DNA of 64,000 bases. It comes from Fonsecaea monophora (Eukaryota; Ascomycota; Eurotiomycetes; Chaetothyriales; Herpotrichiellaceae). Every line of letters begins with the position of its first letter. The stretch's first letter is position 1. Where the stretch lies: contig NW_019173975.1 in the NCBI RefSeq assembly GCF_001642475.1, positions 1 through 64,000 on the forward strand. The letters are read 5' to 3'. The translations under genes and the position numbers were made by a program. Shown here piece after piece: positions 1 to 11,067 of the stretch. The notes under the pieces are model-generated. The model ran no database searches. It was given only the letters and a program-made list of their open reading frames with translations, and was not told where the DNA came from.

Positions 1-439
1 GGTTTGGGGGTTTGGGGGGCTCGGGGAGAGGGAGCCACATACGAATTTAGGCTGGTAAGCTGAGATACCTTGGCTTCCAAGGAACCCAGTCGGGCCAAAA
101 CATCATCCTAGACGACGCGCGAGTTATGACATGTCTCGAGAAGGGAATCTGAACGTCCAATACCTCCTTTGAGTACGTTGAATTGTTTCGATATGACGTA
201 GGATCCATATCACCCCAATTGGTGTCGCCCAGATAGTGGCATTCCTGGTTCAAGCGCTCGCAGAATGAGCAACTCGGTCTCTCTCCGGAACAGCGAACTT
301 TTTTGCGCCTGCGGACAAACTTAGCCAAAAGGCATCATCACTCGACAAGACGAGCGTGGTACCTGCAGGTTGAACACGCTTGCCGAACTCGTTTGATGCC
401 ACGAGCCTGAGCGTCGGCCGTCTCAGTTTGTTCAGACAT
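1..439 (-). CDS. Zn(II)2Cys6 transcription factor, N-terminal part (runs off left edge)
   Basis: This is the start of a fungal binuclear zinc-cluster DNA-binding protein, expected to be nuclear. The ATG is at 439. Exons are 363-439, 164-308 and <1-107, with introns 309-362 and 108-163; phases agree. The cluster is Cys22-x2-Cys25-x6-Cys32-x6-Cys39-x2-Cys42-x6-Cys49, a complete six-cysteine set, and the basic stretch RRKKVRC is split by intron 1. After intron 2 the frame reads DDVLARLGSLEAKVSQL, a typical coiled-coil dimerisation segment. Without that second intron the frame would stop at 47-49, so the splice is needed to keep the coiled coil. The regulatory middle domain lies outside the window, so the target genes cannot be inferred. 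It is divergent from the bZIP gene at 1959. Confidence 0.85.
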
Positions 440-1958
440 GGCTATACAATTTTTTCTGGGGGGAGGAGGTGGAGGAGGGAGGGGGAGAACAGCGAGGATT
501 TGTAAAAGACAAAAGACAAAAGACAAACGACACCTGAGGTACAAAAGAGTGGGAAGATTGAAGTGGCGACGATTCAAGTGGGCGAATTGGTGCCAAGGCA
601 GCGACTTTCTGCCTCGGCGGGACGTGGAACCTGTGACTTGTTCACAGTTGGGCAAAGTACAAGTACAACTACGTACGAAGGGGAAGGTCGTAAGGGCGAC
701 AGTTGGGCAGCACAAGAGCCAAAGCCCAGGGAGCCGGAGAGCCAGACTGGGGGGTAACAGGTACCAGTAAGTGCAGCCTCACTAGCCCCAAAGATAAACA
801 CAAACAGTAGGCCGCAACCCACTTAGTCCCCCGTAACGCCTAACAAAAAAGGGAGTCAGGTGCATCGTGCTCCCTGTTCCTTACCCCTCACAAACTTATG
901 TCTTGGAGATCAGGGAGCAACTGCATGGGTGTCTTTCTCAATAGGCCTTGGGCATTGGACCTTCTCAACCGGGGTCTCCGCTCTAGGTGACTCAGTAGCC
1001 TCAAGACACACACCCAGATGTTTGCTGGGGTTTTGCTGGAGTTTGAAGTTTTGAAGTTTGCTTCCAAGCTTAGAGTCGAGTGACCTTTGTGCATGGTCAG
1101 AGCCTTCCACACTGCTGTGTACTTGTACCCTGTTCTGCCCGGACCAAAACACAGAACAACCTCAGCTGGACAAAAATGGAGAGGAGCCATCACGACCTGG
1201 GTTAGACTCAAAGGTTGCTCAATGGTCCTCGATTGTCCTCGATAATGGGTGGCGTCTTGTTAGTTCTTTGTACGATCCTTGTCGCTCGTGGAACTCTTAG
1301 CTAGTGTGACTATGTAGGTAACTTACCTTTGAAGAGTGACCACTGACCTCTAGAAGAAGCTGAAGGAGAGGGGAAAGAGAGGGGGGCCAGTGCCTGAAAT
1401 TATACATGTGCTTGTACTTATGGGTACTGGTGGTCACCCCTTTCAGAGGAACCCTCTGGTGGCTGTCGGAAGGTGGCAGACCACTTGGACGCAGGGCCCA
1501 GGGCCCAGGGCCCAGGCTGCTGGGTCGCAGGGAACCCTGATCGTGGTGCTCGTCCCCTGCTCAGACCGCCACCTCTACTCTCCTTCTCACTTCGGGTCAA
1601 GTGCCGCTTCCACTCCCCTTCATCCGTCCCCCGTGTGACAAATCAAATCCTTCACGCTTGCGCAGCCCCAGTCCCGCATCGCCATGCCCCGGGGAACGCG
1701 GGGCGTCACCAGGATCACCTGTCCCGTGCGTGGTCCGGAACATGAAATCGATATCCTCACATGTCGCCTAGCATATTTTTCAGAAATTTCCCCAGATGTC
1801 TCCCGTCAACACCAAGAACCATCCACCCCACGTCTACAAAACACATACACACACACACACTCTCTCTCTCTCTCTCTCTCACATACTCCATACTCTCGAG
1901 ATCAATTCTCCTTCAACAACCCAACCCCTCTCAATTGTCCCTCAGCTCATCACCAACC
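440..1958. promoter_or_regulatory. Shared upstream region between divergent Zn2Cys6 and bZIP genes
   Basis: No gene is supported here. A G-rich tract at 458-486 (C/T-rich on the mRNA strand of the leftward gene) sits just upstream of that start. Three copies of an AAAAGAC heptamer lie near 506-527, a GGGCCCA-type tandem at 1495-1517, and a (CA)n(CT)n tract at 1846-1880, in the probable leader of the bZIP. The plus-strand reading frames that cross this stretch are low-complexity and look accidental. Confidence 0.5.
1846..1880. repeat. Compound (CA)n(CT)n microsatellite
   Basis: Alternating CA then CT dinucleotides, about 80 bp upstream of the bZIP start codon, so probably transcribed in its 5' leader. 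Pyrimidine-rich leaders are common in filamentous fungi. Confidence 0.9.
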
Positions 1959-3859
1959 ATGGCCAACATGCACTCAAAGTGGAAGGAGAGGCTCACGGAG
2001 AAGCAGTTGGAAAGGAAGAGGAGGCTGGATAGAATCAACCAACGAAATTATCGAAGTCAGTTCAAGGAGAGCGAGGCCGAACTGGGCTACCTGCGCCTCC
2101 TCGCAAGAAGTGACCAGCTCGAAGTCCTGAAAAAGCTGATGGAGGAGAACAACCGTTACAAAAACCAGATTGCATGGCAACAGTCCAGGCTTGATGCCAT
2201 TGTGCTGATGCACGGTGCCCACGATCGATCGGATCAAGCCACCATGTCCACCTCTGCCAGAACCCCTCCTTCATCGATGCTGGGGGGCAGTCCGATGCGC
2301 GGCACAGACAACTTTCCCCCGCCATCGGACTATTCCTCTCCCTCAGCTACCTCAGTGACCACCTCCAAAGTCCTGCACGAAGATGTACCCTGGTTCATGA
2401 CGAGGACCTCCATGTTTTTCCAGGTGGCCAAGGATACAGGGTTTCAGACCAAAGACATCGGAGACGATATATCCGTGAATGACTTCCTCGAATCTTTCAT
2501 GGCTTGGAAAATCCAGCACGGCTACGGCAACAACAACATACAACTCCTCATCGACTACTCCAACTACACGTTCCAGTCCACAGTTGGTGAGTACAGCCAT
2601 CCGCCACCCGCTTTTTGTCTGGTACGGGCTCGCTGACGGTTTCCCCTGCAGAAGAAATAGATCGAACCGTGAGGTCCAAAACGTTGATGCAGGATATTTA
2701 CGCCGCACTCGTCTACGGGCATCCGTGGCCCTCTCCATCATCCCGAGCAACATCGGATGAAGATCTTCTCCCCAATCTCAGCGAACGAAGCCGTCATCAC
2801 CGTGCTGCCGCCCTGTGTGCATTCCGGGGAATGTATCGATTCAGGGACAGATTCTTTTCCGACATAGAGTTTGTGGCAATTTTTTGGACCATTTACAGAT
2901 ACTACCTGGTAGGTCATGACCTCAGATGGGCCGTGCAAGATTCGTGACTCATCAGCCTTTACAGTTTCTCATCTTTCCGACAATCGAAAACTGGTCGCAG
3001 TTCCCTCGATGGCAGCGTCCGACCAAATCCCAGCTTCTCCTCCAGCACTCCTGCTTCGTGGATGGAATCGTATGGTGAGTTGCAGATACCGGTTGATTGG
3101 CGGATGTCATTGCGGCTATGCGTGATGGGATAGTGACCTGATTACTGATACTGAACAGGCCTGAACTGCGTGACCGGCTAATTGTCGGGTTCCCGAAATA
3201 CGACGAAGAGAGGCTCATCTGGGCTCTGACCCGGAACATGCGAATCAACGCTCACGGCCTCCGCCCACACCAGCTGTTGACGCTCAAGTCGGATATGTCT
3301 GATTTTGAAATGGAGCCCTCCCTGAAGTCCATTGTCTGTGATCCGTCCAGCTTCACAGTATTACCTGCCTTCCGGCGCTCGTGTCCCGAGTTCGCAGACC
3401 TAGCCATCTCCACCGCCGAGGAGCAATGCTTTGCTCCGTACGTCGGAAGTGATGCCGATTCAACCCCCGGTCATCAACCGCATGATTTTCCACAAGAGCA
3501 GCCTTGCAACTCGGGTCCGCTCTATCCGCAGGTAAGTCCTCATTACAACCACAGGGATGACTGTGGAAGCTTACGTGCTATTTCACCAGGTGTCTCCGGT
3601 CATGAACAATGCACTGCAGCCAAAGACTCAAGTCGTGCCCGAAAACGACCATCTCGCCGCAGCGCAACTGCCCGATCTCGGATCCACAGATCCATTTTTT
3701 GATTTTTTCTCACAAGAGCTCGCGCCCATGGCCGATGATCATCGAATGCCCATGTCCCCCGGAGGTACACTGGGTGGGTTTCGCGATCTCAATTTCCTAG
3801 ACGATATGTTCGACTTTGATTGTGCAACATCGTTGACCGATCCGACGCTGAGACTATGA
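1959..3859 (+). CDS. bZIP-like transcription factor with DUF3425-type C-terminal domain
   Basis: Predicted nuclear regulator of 545 aa. Exons are 1959-2586, 2652-2908, 2965-3074, 3159-3531 and 3590-3859, all with GT-AG introns. The start is the ATG in ACCATGG at 1959. A basic segment at residues about 17-36 (KQLERKRRLDRINQRNYRSQ) is followed by a leucine-containing helix (LRLLARSDQLEVLKKLMEEN). The C-terminal half has the aromatic pattern seen in DUF3425 bZIP proteins (WSQFPRWQRPTKSQLLLQHS, then WPELRDRLI). The basic region is not canonical: the position of the usual invariant Asn appears to be Asp24, and the following Ala is Asn27, although QRxYR is kept. The acidic and aromatic C-terminus (FFDFFSQEL, DDMFDFD) could activate transcription. 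Target genes are unknown. Confidence 0.85.
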
Positions 3860-4049
3860 TTATATGCCTTCCACACATGGCTGTTGCTTAGCCAACGTTT
3901 GTTGTATCAAAATTGTATATTCAATTCAAGCGGACAATGGTGCAAGGGATTGGGATTTCTAGGGGGACTGCTGGCATTGGATCGCAGTGGACAGACCTCA
4001 GCGCTGAACGGGTCATCTATAGTTGACGTACAGTGGTGACGGTACACTT

Positions 4050-4637
4050 TTAAGTCCGCGAGTTGTTAAATCTACCCGCGCTAATCACCTGGGAGAACAT
4101 CTGATCAAATCCACAAGTCATGAGCTCAATAATGTTTCCCCATGGGTCCTGCATGTAGAGGGCAGCCTCCCCAGGCACCGGATGGACCTTTTCGCCCACC
4201 AGCTTGCCTCCCAACCTCTCGCACGCCGCCACCGTCTCGTCGATGTCTGCAACGACAAACCCGACGTGGAAGAAGCCGCCTCGCGTGTAACTGTCTGGGC
4301 CCCATTCGGGTCTTTGCTGTGGCCCATTATATTTTGGTGCAACGAATTCGAAGATTTCGAAGCCGATCCCGTTTGAAGCAGTGAGGATAATTGACCGAAC
4401 TCGCTGCAGCTCCTTGCCATAAACTGGGCGGTGTTAGGTTCCAGGGTCCAGACAACTTCAACATACCGATCACGAGGGTCACACACTTTTCCGAGGCACG
4501 CCACCAGCATCTTCGGCATTCATAGTGTTATCTGGCACCAGGACCTTGAGGCCCAAGACTTGGGTGTAGAACTCGGCCGCTTTGGCAGCATCCGGTACCG
4601 AGACCGCGACATGGTTGGGATGCGAGATGATGGCCAT
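4050..4637 (-). CDS. Glyoxalase/VOC-superfamily protein
   Basis: 174 aa in two exons (4487-4637 and 4050-4423; intron 4424-4486). The start chosen is the ATG at 4637 (MAIISHPNHV); an upstream in-frame extension looks unlike the family. It shows the paired beta-alpha-beta-beta-beta folds of vicinal-oxygen-chelate proteins with candidate metal ligands His9, Glu76, His103 and Glu150 (HPNHVAVSVPD, GFEIFEFVAP, GFFHVGFVVAD, WGNIIELM). The length fits a single-domain VOC protein. Members include lactoylglutathione lyases, ring-cleaving dioxygenases and epimerases; the sequence alone does not fix the substrate. It is divergent from the Zn2Cys6 gene at 5065, separated by about 430 bp that may serve as a shared promoter. 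Confidence 0.85.
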
Positions 4638-5064
4638 GGCAGACAGAGTATTTTGGCAATAGCTCACGGGTCGTCGAGAGGGAGCGTGTAGTGAATGGTG
4701 CGAGGGAGACGCAGTCTCTCTCTCCTTGTATTGTTTTAGCCCTTTCTATATCAGCGGGTTGTCGCTCCACTAAAAATTACCTAATCAAACATGGACTAAC
4801 CAGATCGGTACAAATTCTGCCTCCCGTGCTCCCCCATCTCAGAAATCAGTACTCCACAACCACCTTCAATTTTGCCAAATGTGGGGGAGAGCCGGTAACG
4901 AGTCGTAACAGAAACAGACTCGGCCCACGGTCCCCTCTATTAATTTCGACCCTTTCCTACTCTCCCCCAGAACCTCACAAAGCAGGCTAGCAAGAGAAAG
5001 ACAACTCCCCCCCTCCAGTTCCGAAGCAAGGGCCGCCCCCCTCTCTCTTATCGTATGACAAAAC
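4638..5064. promoter_or_regulatory. Divergent promoter region, VOC protein / Zn2Cys6 factor
   Basis: About 430 bp between two outward-facing genes. It holds pyrimidine-rich stretches but no gene and no binding site I can name with confidence. Confidence 0.4.
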
Positions 5065-7365
5065 ATGTCCGCGGACAACTTGCTAGATTTCTTTGAATTT
5101 GCCGAGACTTCGTCAGTCCCGCAACCTGTGCCCTGTGCCGAGGACACCCCCAAACCACGCCAGCCCCGGAACAAGACAGCAAAGCGCGCGTCCAAGGCCT
5201 GTCGGTCGTGCAGAGCACGCAAGGTCCGGTGCGACTTTGTATACACGGGGGCACCATGCACAAATTGTAAATTGGATCGGGTGGATTGTATTATCCCGGA
5301 TAGAATCGGGAACAAAGCGTGAGGTGGCCTTCCTTGTGTTCCCCAGAAAGGTTCCTCTCTCTCTCTCTCCAGGTTCGACTGACTTCCACCAGTGGGAATG
5401 GCTTTACCAAGCCGAAACCTCTAGAGGCAGCGGAGCCAAACGGAGAGCACAACAATGGAAGGGGGGACATCGACGGGCTCACGGGCCAGCCTCGCAATGC
5501 TCGCAGTCGCCTGTACCAATATGCCTGCGGGCTGGCTGGTACGTCGTGAATCACCTTGCAGTAACAAGCAGATGAGCTAACAAACGCTGGCGTGATTGTA
5601 GCAGGAACCACAGCGCAAGAACCTCGACAGCCGCCCACGAGCGACTGGTACAAGTCTCCCTCGCAGAGCTCCCGCCCTTCGAGACCGTCGCTGGGAGAGT
5701 CGATCGTCGACTTGGCCGCCGTGCCGGGCTTCATCAAGCCTCCTCTCAACTGCATCTCTGCCACGGACCTGGCCTATCTGACCTCGCAAGGGGCGCTGCA
5801 GATCCCGTCGACGCAGCTCCGAGAAGAACTCCTCAACGCCTTCATCGAGCATGTCTATCCCTTCCTCCCGCTCGTCAATGTGCATGAGCTGGCAAGCACC
5901 GTAGCCTCGGGCGATGCATCGACGGGTCAATTGAGCCTGACGCTTTTTCAAGCGCTCATGCTCGCGGGCACGGCGTTTGTGGATATAGAGTATTTGCTCG
6001 ATGCGGGATACTCGTCAAGGTCGGAAGCCACCAAGGAATTTGTCGAGAAAGTCAAGGTGAGTTTGAACAAACATTCCGGAAAACCGGAAGAGGAAGCATG
6101 GGGAGGATGCTCGTAAACGGTCGTACCGGATCCTGACGTTTCATGTCTAGTTACTCTGCAAGTACAACTTTGACAGCGACAAGATCGTCACCATCCAGTC
6201 CTTGCTCCTGATGGCCTATTGCACGTCGGGGGCCATGTACAAGGACAACTGGCGGTGGATCGACATGGCCATCTCGACGGCCTACTCGATCAACCTGCAC
6301 TATGACCCGATGACCATCGACACGGGGCCCGGCTCGGACTCGGCGACGTCGAAGCGGCTGCGCAAGCGGCTGTGGTGGTGCGTGTTCATGCTGGCCCAGC
6401 AGGTGACGCTGTCGGTGCACATCCCGTGCAAGGCGCCCAACGACGGGGCGACGGTGCCGGTGCTGAGCGAGGACGACTTTGAGATCGTCCTGCTGCCGCC
6501 CACGGTGCGGTGGCCGGGGGACGAGCGCAGTCTGCTGCGCGACACCAACAAGCAGCGCCTTCTGGCCGTCATGTGCGTCAACATGTGCAAGCTGTCGGCG
6601 TGCTTCGAGAACATCCTGGGGCTGCAGTACCAGACGTCGAGCCACGGGTGCGACGCCGACGACCCCAACAAGCGCAGCTACCTGATCCCGCGCGGCGAGG
6701 ACGTCGACCAGCACAAGATGAAGTGGCAGGAGGACGAGCTGGGGGCGATGCTGGCGCAGCTGCCGCACGAGGCGCAGAACCCGGCGCGCTCGGCCGGCGA
6801 CGACGCCGTCGACGTCCACATCAGCCTGTTCCACATGTTCTTCTGCACGGTGCTGTCGATCCTGTATGCGCCGCAGATGTTCCCGCGCAATCCTGGGGGC
6901 ACAGCTGCATCGTCCTCGTCTTCTTCTTCTTCCACCACTGCCACTAACACTACCACCAACCTGTCTTCCTCCTCGTCCTCCTCATCTACCTCTACCTCTA
7001 CCAACCCCACGACAACAACGCCTCTCGCCCCCGGCCCAACCTCCTCCCCGGGGGACAAGATACTCAACTTCCGCACCATCTCCGCGCAGGCCGCGTGCGC
7101 AATCACGACGGTGGCCCAACGACTCGTGGTGCGCGGCCTGATCCCGCTCCTCCCGTCGACCAGCGTCTCGTACATCGTGGTCGCGGGCTTCACGCACGTC
7201 TCGGGCCTGCAGTCGCCCAGCTACGAGGTGCGCGCCCCGTGCCTGCACCAGCTGCGCCAGTGCCTGAAGCTGCTCGAGAGCCTGCGCGAGGACAACGCGG
7301 GCGCGCAGAGCGCCATCTCCTTCCTCGAGGCCGCGACGAGGCGGCTGGGCATGTTTGCGCAGTAG
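5065..7365 (+). CDS. Zn(II)2Cys6 transcription factor with fungal_trans domain (CTF1-like)
   Basis: About 688-689 aa. Exons are 5065-5318, 5393-5538, 5602 or 5605-6056, and 6151-7365. The intron 1 acceptor is CACCAG at 5392; the earlier CTCCAG would break the frame. The acceptor of intron 2 is ambiguous by one codon. The zinc cluster is Cys46, 49, 56, 65, 68 and 75. A fungal-specific middle domain follows, with a segment (YKDNWRWIDMAISTAYSINL) resembling the cutinase regulator CTF1/FarA type. A Ser/Thr/Pro-rich low-complexity run at 6900-7050 interrupts the domain before a conserved C-terminal helix region. It is the nearest intact regulator to the metabolic genes to its right and may control some of them; this is inference from position. 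Confidence 0.88.
6898..7050 (+). repeat. Ser/Thr codon-run low-complexity tract in coding sequence
   Basis: TCC/TCT/ACC/ACT-rich imperfect repeat coding runs of eight serines and threonine-rich spacers inside the Zn2Cys6 factor. It is a likely slippage site with variable length between strains. Confidence 0.8.
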
Positions 7366-7603
7366 AACGCAATGTAATTTCTGCCGGTGATTTTTGATCC
7401 TGGTGACTCTGAGCGGTGACGATTGCTGGGGTCATTGTTATATGTTATATGTCATAACTATATACCTAATACTCCATCCCTATACTCTATACTACATACT
7501 GCGTACCTCGTACTGCGTACTACGGAGGTACATGTGTACATATATGGCTACTTGCATGCCTGATATATATATTTAATACGCCCCCAGCATCCGTGTCGCC
7601 ATT

Positions 7604-8611
7604 TCATATGGGGTTGTTTTTGACCCAAGAAGACTCCAACTTCGCCCGGAACGGAGACCGAGTCAACCATGCCCTGAAGGAGATGGGCTCTCGTCCACAA
7701 ACCTCCCGAATCACCTCCGGAAAGACCTCGGTGTGACTCGGATATTGGCCCTTTTCTAGTCCCTGGAACATCTGTGCAACCGACTTTATGTAATCGACAT
7801 AGCCCGGGTCGCCGTCCGGGTTCGCCAGCGGACTGAGAGCCATGCGCGCAAACTCGTCGCTCGACAAACGACGCGCCCTCACGTCGAAGCAACACATGTC
7901 TCTTGCAATATCTGCCATGTCTACCAGACTCAACTTCTCCGTCGCGAGCGGATAGGTCCGACCCGCGTGCTTTGACGGCTCGAGCAGCGAGACGGCGGCC
8001 ACGGCGGCTATGTCTTCGCGGGCAATCCAGCCATACTTCTTGTCCGCCGGGAGGAAGTATGCGATTTCCCCTGGCCGCAGCGTCCCGTTGTAGCCATCAA
8101 AGTTGATGCGGAGGAAGGTTGAGGAGGCGAAGACGTGCGTCGCTTCCGAGATTGCTTTTTCGGCCTGCAGATGCCACGTCTCGTGTGGTACGCGATCCGC
8201 CTCGTCTCTGTCGTCGCAATGCACGCCCGCATAGACGACGTGCAGTTTATTCTCAGCCTCGTGAGTCACGGCCTTGGCCTTGGCTGCTGCATCGATCCAC
8301 GTGCGGCACTGAGAGAGCTTCGCCGACGTAAACGGTGTCAGCAGAAACAAGCTGCGTACGTCCCTCAGCGCATCGAGAAAGGTGGTTTCGTCTTTCCAGT
8401 CCACCATCACCGGCTCCACAATTTCCGGATGGGTGTTACTCGCGATGGCGGCTTCAAGAGCCTCTTTGCTGTGATATCCAGCACGGATAATCATGCCAGC
8501 CAACCCTGGCAATGTTGCGGTGGTATCTTGAGCGCACCGCTTGGAAACAAGTTCCGACACCACATATTTCCCTACCAGGCCTTCCGCATCCGTGACAAGT
8601 ATCCTTGCCAT
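7604..8611 (-). CDS. NmrA-like NAD(P)-binding family protein
   Basis: 335 aa, no intron, ATG at 8611. The N-terminus MARILVTDAEGLVGKYVVSE is a beta-alpha-beta Rossmann start of the atypical SDR/NmrA type. The usual TGATGxxG is reduced here to TDAEGLVG, losing the first glycine. A helix-rich substrate domain follows (TFLRINFDGYNGTLRPGEIA). The family includes redox-sensing regulators without catalysis and NAD(P)H-dependent quinone or azo reductases; there is no YxxxK pair at the usual SDR place. It is transcribed leftward, end-to-end with the Zn2Cys6 factor. Confidence 0.8.
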   Translation of the reverse strand: MARILVTDAEGLVGKYVVSELVSKRCAQDTTATLPGLAGMIIRAGYHSKEALEAAIASNTHPEIVEPVMVDWKDETTFLDALRDVRSLFLLTPFTSAKLSQCRTWIDAAAKAKAVTHEAENKLHVVYAGVHCDDRDEADRVPHETWHLQAEKAISEATHVFASSTFLRINFDGYNGTLRPGEIAYFLPADKKYGWIAREDIAAVAAVSLLEPSKHAGRTYPLATEKLSLVDMADIARDMCCFDVRARRLSSDEFARMALSPLANPDGDPGYVDYIKSVAQMFQGLEKGQYPSHTEVFPEVIREVCGREPISFRAWLTRSPFRAKLESSWVKNNPI

Positions 8612-9200
8612 TGTTTCCAGAGTATGAAAAGTATTTCTTTAATGCTATGAATTTGTAGCATACTGAAGGGGAAAACGATCTATTGAATTGCAGTGGAGGA
8701 GGCGTCAGACGTTAAGCGGAGATCACGGTAATACGTGGTGGTGGGCCTTATTACTTCTTCCGTCCGCCTGCCAAAAATAGCAAACTACGGTACCGGAGAT
8801 ATAATTACCCATTTGCTGCTTCTTCAGTAATGTATCTTTAACGCTCAAGGCGCACGCTCAGGTCCAGGGATTGGAAAGGAAATGAAAGTCCCTCGTGTCG
8901 AGAGATTCTGACCTCGAAAGTCCCTGTTCTCCCTCTCCGGTCAGGGCGGGAAAAAATATACTCACAGATTTCAATGCATCCCAGTCTTCAAAGCAGGAGA
9001 GACACCATACACACGTACGGGATACAGAAACAAGTACGTGCACGGCACATGATGATACGATCGATATGTATTTCTTATACATGTATATGTCATTGAATGA
9101 CTTGAGATAGTGAGACAGAGAGACGCCCTCTTTCCCTCTTGCCACCCGTTGGTCCCAATGAATGCTCTCTCTATAAATCGCAGAAACAATAGGAAAAGAC
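8612..9200. other. Intergenic, no gene seen
   Basis: About 590 bp between two leftward genes. It must hold the promoter of the NmrA-like gene and the 3' end of the acyl-CoA synthetase gene. No RNA gene or repeat is evident. Confidence 0.5.
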
Positions 9201-11067
9201 TCAAATCTTGGCCCGGGGACCGGCTTCGCGCAGCACCACCAGTCCCCTCTTCCCGGCCTTGTGCTGGTCCCGGAGCACCCGGCGCAGGATCTTGCCCGAC
9301 GGAGCCTTGGGGATGGCCTCGATGACCTCGACCTCGCTGATCCATTTGTGGCGCACCTTCCTTTCCTGCGCCAGCTTGATCAGGTCCTTGGCCACACTCT
9401 CCGGCGAACCGGTCAGCCCACTGCGCATGACGACATAGGCCTTGGGTTTCTCCCCGGACGTGGCGTCAAGGATGCCAATGACGGCGGCATCTACCACATC
9501 AGCGTGGCCGAGAAGTAAATCTTCCAGCTCGGCAGGGGCGACGCTAATGCCGTTGACCTTGATCAGCTCCTTGAGCCGGTCCGTGATGGTCAAAAATCCT
9601 TCGTCGTCAATGTACCCGATGTCACCCGAGTGGAGGAAGCCGTCCTTGTCAAACGTCTCGTCGGTCGCCTTCTGGTTGTCCAGGTAGCCCATGGTGATTT
9701 GCGGCCCCCGGGCCCAGATCTCGCCGGGTGTGTTTGGTCCCAGCTCTGCTCCGCTCTCGGGATCGACGACCTTGATCTCGGTCGAGGCGAGGAGAGTGCC
9801 GGCTTTGGTCGCGTTCTTGAAGTCGTACTTGTCCGGCGTGGTGACGGTGATGCAGCCGCCCGACTCGGTCATGCCGTATCCGTGTTTGAGCCCGGCGTTG
9901 GGGAACAGTTTCTGGAGACGCGCGATGATCTCAGCCGACAAAGGCGCGGCCCCGGACGTGAAATACCGGATCGAGCTGAGGTCGTAGTTCTCAATCGACT
10001 TGTCGTGGACCAGGCGCACCAGGATCGGTGGCACCAGCATTAGCTCCTGTAGCCGGTACTCCTGCACGACCTTCAGCATCAACTCCATCGAGAAGCTCGG
10101 AAGCATGTGGACGTTGGCGTTCAGCACGATGGGGAGGTGCATCTGGTGAACCAGCCCAGTGATGTGGAACAAGGGGAGAACTGCAATCATGCGGTCGATC
10201 TTGGCTCCCGCCTGTCTCATCTGCAGACACTGGGCGATGATGTTGCTGTGCGAGATCGCAACCGCCTTGGGGAGGCCCGTCGTACCACTGCTGAAGGACA
10301 GAAACGCGCAGACGTCCTTGTTCTGCCGGCCGCGAGGGATCGTAAAGGGTACCTTCTGTCGCTGCGGGCCCTGCGACCGGCCGATGTCGATGAGCTGGGA
10401 GAGCGATACATGACCGTCCACCTCGCCGTGGAGCATCAGGATCCGATCCGGGGTGATTCCGACAGCTTTGGCGGCTGCCGCAGCAACGTTCAGAGAGCCA
10501 GGCACCGTGAATATGAGCTTTGCCTTTGAGAGTCGAAGCGCGTATGCCATCTCTTCGACATTGTACGCGGGGGATGCGCCGGCCACGATGCCGCCGGAGC
10601 GCAGGACGCTAAAGAGGGCACAGGGATACCAGATGGTGTTGGGGCTGAAGAGGCAGACACATTCGCCCTGTCGAAGGCCATATTTCTGCACCAGGGCGGT
10701 CGACACGTACGTGCTCAGCTCTTTGAGGTCTTTGAAACTGATGTGCTATTCCATCACTTGGGCGTCAGTCCCATCTCCACGAGCAAAGAATCGTCCCTGG
10801 TTCTGTCTTCTGAGGTGATCACGTACCTCTCCCGTCGCGGCGTCCGAGAAGCCATTCACAGCTTCCGGGGGGGATCTGCGTAGCGGACTCTCCTCGCCCT
10901 CGAATAACCAAGTCCAAACTGGTGCATTGTTGGGAACTGGACCAAGTTCAAGAGGGGTTGGTTAGGGCCTTTTGTCTCTGTACAAGAGCTTTGAGGTAGG
11001 TGAAGCCGGACTTCATTTCCCTGAACGCACCTTTGATGGGAGGCTGTGATGATTGGAAAATAGTCAT
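9201..11067 (-). CDS. 4-coumarate-CoA ligase-like acyl-CoA synthetase, probable peroxisomal
   Basis: 563 aa in three exons: 11031-11067 (37 nt), 10827-10936 and 9201-10745. The spliced N-terminus reads MTIFQSSQPPIKVPNNAPVW, then TWLFEGEE, matching fungal 4CL-like enzymes. ANL-superfamily motifs are complete: the phosphate loop SSGTTGLPK, GYGMTESGG, the hinge region SGDIGYIDDEGFLTITDRLK and the catalytic lysine in KAPSGKILRR. The enzyme should adenylate a carboxylic acid, probably aromatic or aliphatic, and transfer it to CoA. The C-terminus AKI is a PTS1-like tripeptide known to work in some fungal peroxisomal proteins. This suits a first step of peroxisomal side-chain beta-oxidation. The actual acid cannot be read from the sequence. 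Confidence 0.9.

Noticed and set aside
1..33. G-rich start of the window as a telomere-like repeat
   Set aside because: No TTAGGG repeats; the stretch is coding sequence (Pro-rich) of the leftward Zn2Cys6 gene.
438..770. Plus-strand frame beginning with a glycine run
   Set aside because: It is the reverse strand of a C/T-rich leader of the leftward Zn2Cys6 gene; low complexity, no domain.
6151..6834. 227-codon minus-strand frame
   Set aside because: Antisense to GC-rich conserved coding sequence of the Zn2Cys6 factor; Arg/His/Val-rich shadow composition.
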